Assembly: GCA_016711485.1 (NCBI GenBank) | Contig: JADJSX010000013.1 | Coordinates: 62,001-126,000 of the forward strand | Length of the DNA stretch: 64,000 bases | Source: Leptospiraceae bacterium | GTDB lineage: Bacteria; Spirochaetota; Leptospiria; Leptospirales; Leptospiraceae | Reading direction: 5' to 3' | Shown here: in pieces, positions 35,235 to 43,330 of the stretch | How positions within the stretch are numbered: the stretch's first letter is position 1 | Layout: every line of letters starts with the position of its first letter | The notes under the pieces: model-generated | The model's input: the letters and a program-made list of their open reading frames with translations, nothing else | What the model was told of the DNA's origin: nothing | Database searches by the model: none | Position numbers and translations under genes: made by a program

Positions 35235-37484
35235 TCAAACAGTAAAATAAAATGTAGCACCTTTATCAACTTCTGCCTCTGTCCAAATCCTACCACCTAG
35301 TTTATTAATTACTCGCAATGTAGTGGCTAATCCAATACCAGTGCCTTCAAATTCACTTGAGCTATGAAGTCTCTGGAACGCACCAAATAACTTATTAGAA
35401 TATTTCATATCAAATCCTACCCCATTGTCTCTAATATAGTAGACAGTTGTATTTTCTTTCTCAAAAGATCCAAATTCGATTTTCGTTTTTTCTTTATTAC
35501 GTGAATACTTCCATGCATTTGAGAGGAGATTTTGTAAAGCAACTTGAATGAATGTTTTATCGACAAATGCAGTTATGCCAGGTTGAATGATAAAATCTCC
35601 CTTCCGATAAGGCTCCTGTGTAATTAAATCATTTGAGATAGTTAAGGCTAACTCAGAGATATCTACTTTTTCTTTATTTACCTGCATTTGGCTAATTCTA
35701 GATAGCCGCAGAAGGTCATCGATCAATATTCCCATTTTTTGACTTGCATTTCGAATTCTTTTAAAATAATCTTGCCCTTCTTCTGGTAAAAGGTCAGAGA
35801 ATTTTTTTGCTATTAAATTACTAAATCCATCTATACCTCTGAGTGGAGTGCGTAAATCATGTGATACAGAATAAGAAAAAGCCTCTAATTCTTTATTTAA
35901 CGATCTAAGCTCAACTTCTTTTTGTGTTAAATCATAATTAATCGCTGTTATTTGCTCTAAGGATTGTGATAATTGATTGGTTCTCTCTTCTACTAATTTT
36001 TCCAATTGATTTTTATATTGTTCTAATTCTAATTCGGCATTTTTTTGATTTGTAATATCACGGCTGGTTCCTACTGCAAAAATGGGATGTTTGTTTTCGT
36101 TTTCCCCTTCTGTCGAAATAAATGCATCAATGGATAACCATCGTAATCCTTTATCTTTATGCAAAATTCGAAATTGTCGCGAATACTTTCCATTTCCCTC
36201 TTTTCCGATTGCTTGAATAAATGCATTCTGTAATTCTACAACATCATCAGGATGTAAAATGGAAGTTAATTCTTCGAATTTTACTTCCGCTTTATTAAAC
36301 CCGTGATGCATTTGACATCGTTCGTTAAAATAAAATATATTGGCAACAATATCATGTCTCCAAACTCCCATTTCTGTTGCTTCATAAGCCATCTGCAATA
36401 GATGTTCGTTTTCAAAAATAGATTTCTGAATATTCTTCAATTCAGTGATATCTCTAGCGGTTACGACTGAGCCTACGATTTTTCCTTCTGGGTTTCGAAT
36501 GGGAGCAAAGCTATAAGTCCCGAACCAAGTCTCTTGGGTGTCTTTACGTTTTAGAATATGTTCGACATTGGTTGCGGTTTCTCCACGTAAAGCTCTGGGC
36601 ACTGCCCAGTTATCAAATAGGGTTAACTCACCATTAACCTCATATACTTCAAAAAACAATGAATACTCTGCTAATGTCTTTACGCATTCCTCAATATTTT
36701 TAAAACGATGAAACTTAGCAAATGCTCCATTGAAATGAGTGAAATTTCCATTTTCATCTGAGATGAATACCGCATCAGCCATACTCGTTAATGCAGCTTC
36801 AAATCTTTCCTGACTTTCTTGTAACTTTTTTTCTACTTCTTTTTTTTCTGTAATATCTCTCGAAATGACAAGTATACTTTCGTTATTATCACTATCGCAA
36901 ATAGGAACTAAGTAATTATTGTAAGTGCGGATACTTCGATTATCTCCCATACCACTATGTTCTATATACTGAGTTTGTTTTGTGGAAATCGCTCTTTGAA
37001 ATGCCGCTCTCATTTGGATTATTGACTCACCCATAAGAAAGTCATAATAGTATTTACCTTCAATGTCTTTTTCTGAAAATCCTTCTGCATAATGATTTAG
37101 AAATAAGTATTTACCATCTGTATCATAAATGGTGATATAATCAGGAATTGCCTCGACCAAGGACTTCCATTTTTTTTCACTTTTTTGAAATAAATCTTCT
37201 TTGAAATGAGTTAAGGCTAATTTTAAATTTCTGACTCCAACAACAAACAAAGCAAAGATGGCTATGTTAATGTATATATTCCATAACGAAAATTCCAATC
37301 CTTTCAAATCATTCGATTGAAAAAGACCATAGAGCAAAAATAGATTTCGGAATATTATGAACAAAAAGGCAAATATAAATGCTAACCAACCGCTAGGCTT
37401 GTGTGAAAGATAGATTCGTATTAAATAATAAAATACAATGAACTGAAAGATACTTTCCAAGATTAATAGATAGAATGGATTCAT
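35235..37484 (-). CDS. Membrane PAS sensor histidine kinase, phytochrome-type HisKA
   Basis: A 749-residue kinase with about three N-terminal membrane helices (residues 1-90), three PAS/PAC domains (about 100-220, 225-350 and 360-485), a coiled coil, HisKA with the phosphorylated His in SVSHDLRTPLRGIDGF (about 540), and HATPase with DNGVGFD and GTGIGLA. The HisKA sequence is of the Cph1/bacteriophytochrome kind although no phytochrome domain is present. It is the first gene of a four-gene operon. The ATG at 37484 is preferred to a TTG eight codons upstream; neither has a clear ribosome site. Confidence 0.9.
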   Translation of the reverse strand: MNPFYLLILESIFQFIVFYYLIRIYLSHKPSGWLAFIFAFLFIIFRNLFLLYGLFQSNDLKGLEFSLWNIYINIAIFALFVVGVRNLKLALTHFKEDLFQKSEKKWKSLVEAIPDYITIYDTDGKYLFLNHYAEGFSEKDIEGKYYYDFLMGESIIQMRAAFQRAISTKQTQYIEHSGMGDNRSIRTYNNYLVPICDSDNNESILVISRDITEKKEVEKKLQESQERFEAALTSMADAVFISDENGNFTHFNGAFAKFHRFKNIEECVKTLAEYSLFFEVYEVNGELTLFDNWAVPRALRGETATNVEHILKRKDTQETWFGTYSFAPIRNPEGKIVGSVVTARDITELKNIQKSIFENEHLLQMAYEATEMGVWRHDIVANIFYFNERCQMHHGFNKAEVKFEELTSILHPDDVVELQNAFIQAIGKEGNGKYSRQFRILHKDKGLRWLSIDAFISTEGENENKHPIFAVGTSRDITNQKNAELELEQYKNQLEKLVEERTNQLSQSLEQITAINYDLTQKEVELRSLNKELEAFSYSVSHDLRTPLRGIDGFSNLIAKKFSDLLPEEGQDYFKRIRNASQKMGILIDDLLRLSRISQMQVNKEKVDISELALTISNDLITQEPYRKGDFIIQPGITAFVDKTFIQVALQNLLSNAWKYSRNKEKTKIEFGSFEKENTTVYYIRDNGVGFDMKYSNKLFGAFQRLHSSSEFEGTGIGLATTLRVINKLGGRIWTEAEVDKGATFYFTV

Positions 37485-37625
37485 ATTGTTTGCATTTGAC
37501 TTTTCCAATTACCATAGTTTTACTATTGGAATCTTAAAGCAAGAACATTAAAGAAAACTAGAATACGCACGCAATAAACCAATACTAATTACGTGTGTAT
37601 CACAAGTAGATCTACCTTATTTTAG

Positions 37626-37718
37626 CTACTCAGAAATTTTGGAATTTAATTTTTCTAAGTTAAATGGACTTAAGATAAAATCTATATTACCAAATTTCGC
37701 TAGATCGTCTATTGTTCC
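37626..37718 (-). pseudogene. Possible remnant of a receiver-domain C-terminus
   Basis: A 31-codon open stretch ending in TAG that reads KFGNIDFILSPFNLEKLNSK, like the last strand and helix of a receiver (usually ...DFISKPFNLEEL...), with Ser replacing the conserved Lys. A stop codon precedes it. The rest of the 454-base gap 37509-37962 holds no gene I can support, only a TGCGTAACGTCAG repeat fragment near 37932. Confidence 0.25.
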
Positions 37719-37962
37719 TTAATCCCTATTTTTCTCTTTCTTAACTGAATGACATTGGGGAGTTAGAAAGAAAAAAGATATTCCATTTTGTTTCATGCCA
37801 ATACAATTTGTTTGCTTTCTTTTTTAATTCCGGGACAGAATACAAATAAATTATTCTATCACATCTACTCCGATCAATCTCATATGCGCATAATTCATAT
37901 TACCCAATTAAATTCTATAATTTCCTTTGTTGCGTAACGTCAGTTATTAAATATTCCGTCAC

Positions 37963-38295
37963 CTAAAACGATGCCAATGCTTCATTCACTGTATCAAAGA
38001 TTTCAAAATTACTTTGCATCTTCGTTTGTCTAAATACGTTCTTTGACTCCAGACTAACGTTCGCTAATTTAATTCGAATTTCACGCTGCTGACATTCAAA
38101 CAAAAGATTTACCAACATTCCAAGACCAGATGAATCAATAAATGTAACTTTTTCCAGAGAGATAATTATTTTTTTATTCTCACTTTTTAGTAATGTCCTT
38201 AAAAATTTTTTAATCGGAGGCGCTGAATACAAGTCAATCGCTTCTATCAATTCAACCACATCTACACCATTTACTTCTTTATGTATATAACTCAT
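37963..38295 (-). CDS. STAS-domain anti-sigma factor antagonist
   Basis: A 110-residue STAS protein of the SpoIIAA/RsbV type. The phosphorylatable serine is in VTFIDSSGLGML, the family signature, preceded by a typical five-stranded N-terminal half. Such proteins are dephosphorylated by PP2C phosphatases and then bind anti-sigma kinases. PP2C (SpoIIE-like) domains are present elsewhere in this window (46290-49415, 53692-59463 and 59533-61911), but no anti-sigma kinase lies adjacent. GAGGAAA precedes the start. Confidence 0.93.
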   Translation of the reverse strand: MSYIHKEVNGVDVVELIEAIDLYSAPPIKKFLRTLLKSENKKIIISLEKVTFIDSSGLGMLVNLLFECQQREIRIKLANVSLESKNVFRQTKMQSNFEIFDTVNEALASF

Positions 38296-38340
38296 TTTAT
38301 TTATTTCCTCTTTTAATTTTAAAATTCTAACATATCTGGT

Positions 38341-38544
38341 CTAACTTTCAAATATGCGTCTAATATTGATTTTGCTCGTTCCTTTTTTTTCAATTATTTT
38401 TGTCTGTAATAAAGAATCTAATTTTTGGAGATTCGAATTTATCGAATAATGATTGTAAATCGACAAATCCTTTTCTTGAATGTATTTATTTATTTCAGAA
38501 ATATCATCCTGCCTAAAATAAAAATTAATCCGTTTGCTTTTCAT
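38341..38544 (-). CDS. Small protein of unknown function, second gene of an overlapping pair
   Basis: A 67-residue Lys-rich protein starting MKSKRINFYFRQDDISEINK. It overlaps the preceding 71-residue gene by four bases (ATGA). The opening (INFY.R.DDI.EI) looks like the first strand-helix of small immunity or antitoxin proteins, but this is only an impression. No conserved domain was recognised. Confidence 0.5.
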   Translation of the reverse strand: MKSKRINFYFRQDDISEINKYIQEKDLSIYNHYSINSNLQKLDSLLQTKIIEKKGTSKINIRRIFES

Positions 38545-38756
38545 GAATTCGAATCCTCATTATTGTAACTATGAAACTCAGGTTTCATTCCATAACCCTC
38601 TCCTACTTCCTCTATGGTTTTTCGCTCGCGGATAACAGGAATTCCACTTTTAGTTTGTTTACCAACCTGATGAATTTCTACCTCTTTCCCTTTTTCTTGG
38701 TGTTTAATACCACCTTTTCGTCCATAGGGATTAGGGATATTCTTGTCTTCACTCAT
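38541..38756 (-). CDS. Small protein with PYGRKGGIKHQ and HQVGKQTKSGIPVIRE motifs
   Basis: A 71-residue basic protein. It contains NPYGRKGGIKHQEK and then VEIHQVGKQTKSGIPVIRERK, which resemble the two ends of nuclease-like toxin tips found in Rhs/polymorphic toxins (pattern hQvG..T..G.PV.RE..Ai.DI). Here they are joined with almost nothing between, as if internally shortened. It is followed by a four-base-overlapping small gene, the usual layout of a toxin and its immunity protein. Function is an inference. Confidence 0.5.
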   Translation of the reverse strand: MSEDKNIPNPYGRKGGIKHQEKGKEVEIHQVGKQTKSGIPVIRERKTIEEVGEGYGMKPEFHSYNNEDSNS

Positions 38757-38962
38757 AGATTTGTCTAGAATAAAATTGCGTTTTTGATTATAGGATAGAA
38801 TTTATAAATACATAGTATTTGTTTAGCTGATTGGATATATTCAACATGAACTTGACGTAAGCAGATGCGTTACTTGATCAATTAAAAATTAGAGGCTAAC
38901 TCCCAATACCCGTTAGTAGAAATAGCCTTATGATTTTTTAAAAACCACTTGTCATAAATATA

Positions 38963-39010
38963 CTAACTCACCTTACGCAAAATTGGTAATTTATGGAAAG
39001 AAGGAAAATC
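38963..39010. repeat. Repeat element upstream of the second tiny ORF
   Basis: Starts with ACTCACCTTACGCAAAA, the same 15-mer as at 10125 and 21792. After an AT-rich stretch it reaches AAGGAAAATC directly before an ATG, matching the layout at 9083-9104. With the GCGC palindrome at 39097-39122 it frames the tiny ORF. Confidence 0.55.
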
Positions 39011-39130
39011 ATGAGAATATTAGATAAAGCTAATAAATTAATGAATAAGCAGGTTTGGGCGGCAGCCCAAGTCGCCGACAGGCTCCAAATCTCTCACCTC
39101 AACGCGCTTGCGCGTAAGGTGAGATACTAA
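39011..39130 (+). CDS. Tiny ORF (39 codons) in a dispersed repeat element
   Basis: Second copy of the tiny ORF seen at 9105-9242. It begins MRILDKANKLMN and ends LARKVRY. The 5' and 3' ends match the first copy in DNA and frame, while the centre (GC-rich, including the palindrome TTGGGCGGCAGCCCAA near 39056) does not. AAGGAAAATC precedes the start. It lies 17 bases before the membrane-anchored toxin-like gene. Expression is unproven. Confidence 0.35.
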   Translation: MRILDKANKLMNKQVWAAAQVADRLQISHLNALARKVRY

Positions 39131-39147
39131 ATATTTTTCCTATCGTA

Positions 39148-39783
39148 ATGGCATACTTTTTAAATAAACTCGACACGAGTCCCGAGCTTACGACTACATC
39201 TTATTCCAAAAGAAATCCAGCAAAAAGGATTTTCATTTCTGGAATTATCCTATTTATCATTATTGCTATTTCTATATTTATTCTATTGAACTACGATCCA
39301 AGTAATCCAAATGCCGAAAAAGATTTGACTCTTCTCCATGCGAGATATAAAAAGGGAGAGAAGTTAGATAAAAAGGAATTTGCACTTTATTGTTTGCTTT
39401 TAGAGAAAGTTTGGAAAATGCATCTTCTCAGTTGCTACTGCCCAGATGGTGTGATTAATCCAACTAAGGGAATTGATTGGACAAATCCCCCCAACTCGCC
39501 TGAAAAGTTGGGAAGTGAATGGGTGGAAGTTACAGAACCAGAAAAAGTAAAAAACACAGATTCTAGGATTTTTATGAATCGAGTTAGTAAAGAAAGAATT
39601 TCTTTTGATAGGAAAACTCCTGGCAAGGACGGTTTTTCAGGAAAAGATCATTGGCACAGGTTCAACCCATTGCCAATAGAAGGGAAAAATAAAATGGATT
39701 ATTATTTAGATGAATGTGGAAAGCCGGTAAAGAAAGGAAGTAGCAAATCACATATTGAGGTTAAAAATCTTGGTAACTATTGA
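39148..39783 (+). CDS. Membrane-anchored putative polymorphic toxin (C-terminal toxin-like domain)
   Basis: A 211-residue protein with one membrane helix (about 27-48, RIFISGIILFIIIAISIFIL). Its C-terminal domain (about 120-211) is rich in Trp, His and Asp: GSEWVEVTEPEKVKNT, RISFDRKTPGKDGFSG, DHWHRFNP and YYLDECGKPVKKGS. This resembles C-terminal toxin modules that recur at the tips of polymorphic toxins in varied bacteria. The cysteines in CYCPDG might form a disulphide. It is followed 10 bases later by a small acidic protein gene, as expected for a toxin and its immunity protein. The biochemical activity cannot be deduced. Confidence 0.55.
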   Translation: MAYFLNKLDTSPELTTTSYSKRNPAKRIFISGIILFIIIAISIFILLNYDPSNPNAEKDLTLLHARYKKGEKLDKKEFALYCLLLEKVWKMHLLSCYCPDGVINPTKGIDWTNPPNSPEKLGSEWVEVTEPEKVKNTDSRIFMNRVSKERISFDRKTPGKDGFSGKDHWHRFNPLPIEGKNKMDYYLDECGKPVKKGSSKSHIEVKNLGNY

Positions 39784-39793
39784 TAATTCAGTT

Positions 39794-40228
39794 ATGCAAA
39801 AATTTGATTCTTTGATTCTTCATGATCTCCCAATCAAGAATTTGAATTTACTCTTTGAAGAGAAAAAGGCAATCATTGTTTTAGAAGAATATGATGATTT
39901 AACAGATTTATATCAACCATTGACTTTAAGTTTCCTCGGCTTACATAATTTTATTTCTAAATATCCTGACAAATACGAATTTAGCGTTGTCGGTTGCAAA
40001 GATGCTACTTGCAAAAAAATAAAAGATGGTGAATACGAAGCGTTATTCGCATTGGAAATGCAAGACGGACAACCAGTCTACTCTCTTACTATCGGCTTCA
40101 CTTCTCTCACTATCAATCGAACGTTATCCGATAAAGCTATCGAATACAAAAAAGCAAACCTCGAAACTCGCTATGAAAAAATAGAATGGTTTGAAAAAAA
40201 CAATCTCGCTCTTCCTGAATGGGTGTGA
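39794..40228 (+). CDS. Putative immunity protein for the upstream toxin-like gene
   Basis: A 144-residue acidic protein without signal peptide or membrane helix. It starts MQKFDSLILHDLPIKNLNLL and contains alternating strands typical of small immunity domains (KKAIIVLEEYDD, ALFALEMQDGQPVYSL). A TTG 13 codons upstream overlaps the preceding gene; the ATG at 39794 is preferred. The assignment rests on size, acidity and its position directly after a toxin-like gene. No named immunity family is claimed. Confidence 0.5.
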   Translation: MQKFDSLILHDLPIKNLNLLFEEKKAIIVLEEYDDLTDLYQPLTLSFLGLHNFISKYPDKYEFSVVGCKDATCKKIKDGEYEALFALEMQDGQPVYSLTIGFTSLTINRTLSDKAIEYKKANLETRYEKIEWFEKNNLALPEWV

Positions 40229-40267
40229 ATAGTTTCCGCTCGGAATTTTAACAAGACTACTTATTAT

Positions 40268-40300
40268 GCTGCGCTCCAAGAAGCAGCATTGAGTTGGAGC
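40268..40300. terminator. Inverted repeats between convergent genes (possible bidirectional terminator)
   Basis: Two alternative hairpins: GCTGC (40268-40272) with GCAGC (40283-40287), and GCTCCAA (40273-40279) with TTGGAGC (40294-40300). It lies in the 83-base gap between the convergent immunity-like and nuclease genes. There is no long T-run, so it may instead be a REP-like repeat. Confidence 0.35.
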
Positions 40301-40311
40301 ACGGATAAGCT

Positions 40312-42525
40312 CTAAAATAGTTCACTCCATTTTTTTACTATTGGAATTCCTGGTTTTAAGTTATTAATTGTTTTAATAGAACTTATTTCAAATGGTTTAT
40401 CCAATTTCATAAAATAATAATGACTAACCCCTCTGGTTGATTCAATGTCAGGAGAACGATACTTTTCCAATTCCTCTCTCTTGCACAAACGAATCGATTT
40501 TATTTTAGCGTACCAAGGCAAGGTTTCACCTTTATTTGAATATCCAATAAAAAATTTGCATTTAAAAATATTACTATCTTGTTCAATCACATTCCCGTCT
40601 TTTATAGCATGGAAGAAAAAGATTTTTTCGTCTTTTACCAGTTCAATTTCTTCTTTTCGAACAAAACCTATTAGAGTAAATAAATCTTCTGGAGGTAAAG
40701 TTTCATTATCCGGATATTGAATGTAAGAATGTCGCAATGTTTCCATTGGTCTTTTACTTACAGTGTCATGTGTAAAAAATGAAATTCGATAGAGTTGCGT
40801 AAACTGGTTTGATTGATGTGTAAATACTTTTTCGATAAATTCTTTTATTTCTAAACTATCCCGACTTGGAGACATGGGAAACGCTCCTACCCCGGGAAGT
40901 ATTTCATAATACTTTGAATAATCATATTTTCTATTGCCTGGATAAATGATATAACTCCCAACAGATTTACGAATTGCCTCATTGTAAGCATGCATTTTAT
41001 ACAGGTCAGCACTTTTATAGATGCTCGATTTTTCTAGTCTCTTCTCTTTTAAAAGACTTTCGTCAGTCTCGGTAGTTTGATTTCCGTTCTCTTGGAATAA
41101 TTCTTCGAGTCTATCAAGTCTATACTTTGCATCAAAGTGCAAATAAGCAATATTACCCGCTTGCACTGCATTTTCCTCTAATTTCTGTGAGTCCAATTCT
41201 TCTGAAAAAGGTAATATAGCAATTGTATAATCAGGTCTAAACGTGCGCGAATAAGAACCCTTTAAAGGCTTATAGGAATTCTCCGCAACAGAAACTTGAT
41301 TGTAGGATTGAAATGATCTATTATAGTAAAAATGTATTCGTAAATTTCTAACTCTATCAATAAAAACAGAAATTGTTTCTTTCCCTTCTTTCAAATTGAC
41401 TAACATCTTATCTTTAGAAATTTGAATAAACTGATTTGCGCTTTTCTCTTGATTTACATATTCTAACTTACATTGCTTTAGGATTTCAAATATTTTAATA
41501 TAAACCCAGTACTCATATAAAACATCAACGCCTCGATTATTACCCTCGAACGCTTCTCTATTTCCATCCCAAGATAGAGAAATTGCATTTTCAACTAAAT
41601 TGTATATTTCTAAAATTTGTCTGTATCCTTCTCGTTTTAACAAAGTCTGGTTATTAAATGGAATATAATCTAAACTACCAACATCGGAAAACATCTGAGC
41701 GGATAACAAGTATTCAACCGAATCTTTTATCATTCTAGATTCTGAAACAGAAGTAGGAGAAGGTTTTTTTTCTTCTACGTAATTGCAAATATTTAAAAAG
41801 TATTCCAAAGCAAATTTTAAAAATCGATTCGGAGCAGTATCATAGCTATCATACTTTCTTTGGGATAATATTTTTTCAGGTAAGAAGCCCAACACATTCA
41901 CTGAATTATTATTCTCTACTCGATACCAATTCTTTCCATATCGAATTGGCTCTGCAAAGAAATCTGCGCTCGCCCCAAAAGAACTATCCTTGTATTCCCA
42001 TTCTGATTCTAATGCTCGATGTGGATTTCTTAAAATCATTTCGGAATAGTATTCCAATTTTTCTTGCGATAATCTACTTTTTAAAAATAGAAATTGCTCT
42101 AAAACAATTTTCTTTTCTTCGTCAGGATTAGTAATAAATGTATGAGTGGTAGGGCTTGACCATTCCAGAAGAAGTTGTTCACAAAAGGTAGAAATTTCTT
42201 CTGTTAGTAATTTGTATTCGGAGAAATTAAACTTAACAGGAACAATATCAAAAAGAATCTTATCGGTATTAACCTTTAGATATCCTGAACCAATAAAATT
42301 TACTACTTTAAAACTTCCACTTATAGAATCCTTAAACTGATTGACTTCAAAATTTATTTTATTTAAGTTTTGTAAACTAGAATCTACTGAGGCTAGTTCA
42401 TAATTACCGCTTTGTAAATGTAACTTCCATTTATAGCGAATATTTTCTTTAAGCTGTATCGATCTATCGGAATCGGGAAAGAAAGTTATGCTTCCTTCGT
42501 TTGCTTTTTTGGGATTCGATAGCAA
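40312..42525 (-). CDS. DUF2357 / PD-(D/E)XK nuclease-like protein
   Basis: A 737-residue protein. The central part shows the DUF2357 signature (YDTAPNRFLKFALEYFL). The C-terminal nuclease domain has RPDYTIAI and then YLHFDAKYR, supplying the D...(D/E)xK residues of PD-(D/E)XK enzymes. The family is usually encoded beside an McrB-like AAA+ GTPase and is linked to anti-phage restriction; no such partner is visible here. The start is a TTG, with a stop three codons before it and no ATG until far downstream, so the gene may be 5'-shortened or use TTG. It lies next to a type II restriction-modification pair, supporting a defence role. Confidence 0.8.
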   Translation of the reverse strand: MLSNPKKANEGSITFFPDSDRSIQLKENIRYKWKLHLQSGNYELASVDSSLQNLNKINFEVNQFKDSISGSFKVVNFIGSGYLKVNTDKILFDIVPVKFNFSEYKLLTEEISTFCEQLLLEWSSPTTHTFITNPDEEKKIVLEQFLFLKSRLSQEKLEYYSEMILRNPHRALESEWEYKDSSFGASADFFAEPIRYGKNWYRVENNNSVNVLGFLPEKILSQRKYDSYDTAPNRFLKFALEYFLNICNYVEEKKPSPTSVSESRMIKDSVEYLLSAQMFSDVGSLDYIPFNNQTLLKREGYRQILEIYNLVENAISLSWDGNREAFEGNNRGVDVLYEYWVYIKIFEILKQCKLEYVNQEKSANQFIQISKDKMLVNLKEGKETISVFIDRVRNLRIHFYYNRSFQSYNQVSVAENSYKPLKGSYSRTFRPDYTIAILPFSEELDSQKLEENAVQAGNIAYLHFDAKYRLDRLEELFQENGNQTTETDESLLKEKRLEKSSIYKSADLYKMHAYNEAIRKSVGSYIIYPGNRKYDYSKYYEILPGVGAFPMSPSRDSLEIKEFIEKVFTHQSNQFTQLYRISFFTHDTVSKRPMETLRHSYIQYPDNETLPPEDLFTLIGFVRKEEIELVKDEKIFFFHAIKDGNVIEQDSNIFKCKFFIGYSNKGETLPWYAKIKSIRLCKREELEKYRSPDIESTRGVSHYYFMKLDKPFEISSIKTINNLKPGIPIVKKWSELF

Positions 42526-42598
42526 CGACTATCTATTAAAAAATGGTAAAAATTATTGTTATTTTATACTAGAATCATTAATTAGAATTTAAATAATA

Positions 42599-43330
42599 TC
42601 AATACATAGAAGAGTTATGCTCTAATATTTTATTCCAATCGATATTGCCTTCAAATGAAAATTCGGCCGATAACTCTTCACTAAGTTGATTTAGCATTTG
42701 AGAATATGCTTTTAAAAAATCTTCATTATTCTTTTGAGCCATAAATCCTAGAGGTTCGATAATTTCTTTATATAAATTAGGATTTCCAGAAATAAACTCC
42801 CAAAAACTTTGTCCGCATAACTTTAAATATTCGCCTTTATCAGGCTGGTTGTCTCTGCCGTAGCAACATCCATTAACCGCTACTATGTTTATTTTTTGAG
42901 TATTTGTCCCTAATGTTTTTTTTGCCTTTCTAAATTGGTCTATCATTTTTTTTATCTGACTACTATTCCCCCAATTGGGGCCAGATTTAATTGAAACTAT
43001 ATATTTAATTCCTTCTTTAAAAAATTCAAGATCAATTCCCTCTGTAGATGATTTATATCCATTGTTTACTGTTGATGAAATATGAATTGCAAGACTTTCC
43101 AGAAATTCTCCAAATAATCCTTCTTCTTGCGAAGATAAATGAGCATCCAAAATACTTTTCACTAAATCATAAAAGGTATGAATATTTTTTGCTTTATAAA
43201 GATATGGATTCTTCCTTTTTAAAATCGTTTTTAATTTTAATTTTTCCAGACTCTTTAATCGTTTTGAATGAAAACTTCCAATATGATCCTCTACATATTT
43301 TTTTACTTCGTCAATTGAGATTGTATTCAT
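42599..43330 (-). CDS. Type II restriction endonuclease, PmeII-like family
   Basis: A 243-residue protein closely resembling the PmeII family of restriction enzymes: KRKNPYLYKAKNIHTFYDLV near the start, GIDLEFFKEGIKYIVSIKSGPNWGNSSQI in the centre (Asp and the Ser-x-Lys of the nuclease core), and NIVAVNGCCYGRDNQPDKGEY after it. It would cut unmethylated foreign DNA. The ATG at 43330 abuts the methyltransferase stop with no gap, so the two are coupled. The recognition sequence cannot be read. Confidence 0.88.
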   Translation of the reverse strand: MNTISIDEVKKYVEDHIGSFHSKRLKSLEKLKLKTILKRKNPYLYKAKNIHTFYDLVKSILDAHLSSQEEGLFGEFLESLAIHISSTVNNGYKSSTEGIDLEFFKEGIKYIVSIKSGPNWGNSSQIKKMIDQFRKAKKTLGTNTQKINIVAVNGCCYGRDNQPDKGEYLKLCGQSFWEFISGNPNLYKEIIEPLGFMAQKNNEDFLKAYSQMLNQLSEELSAEFSFEGNIDWNKILEHNSSMY

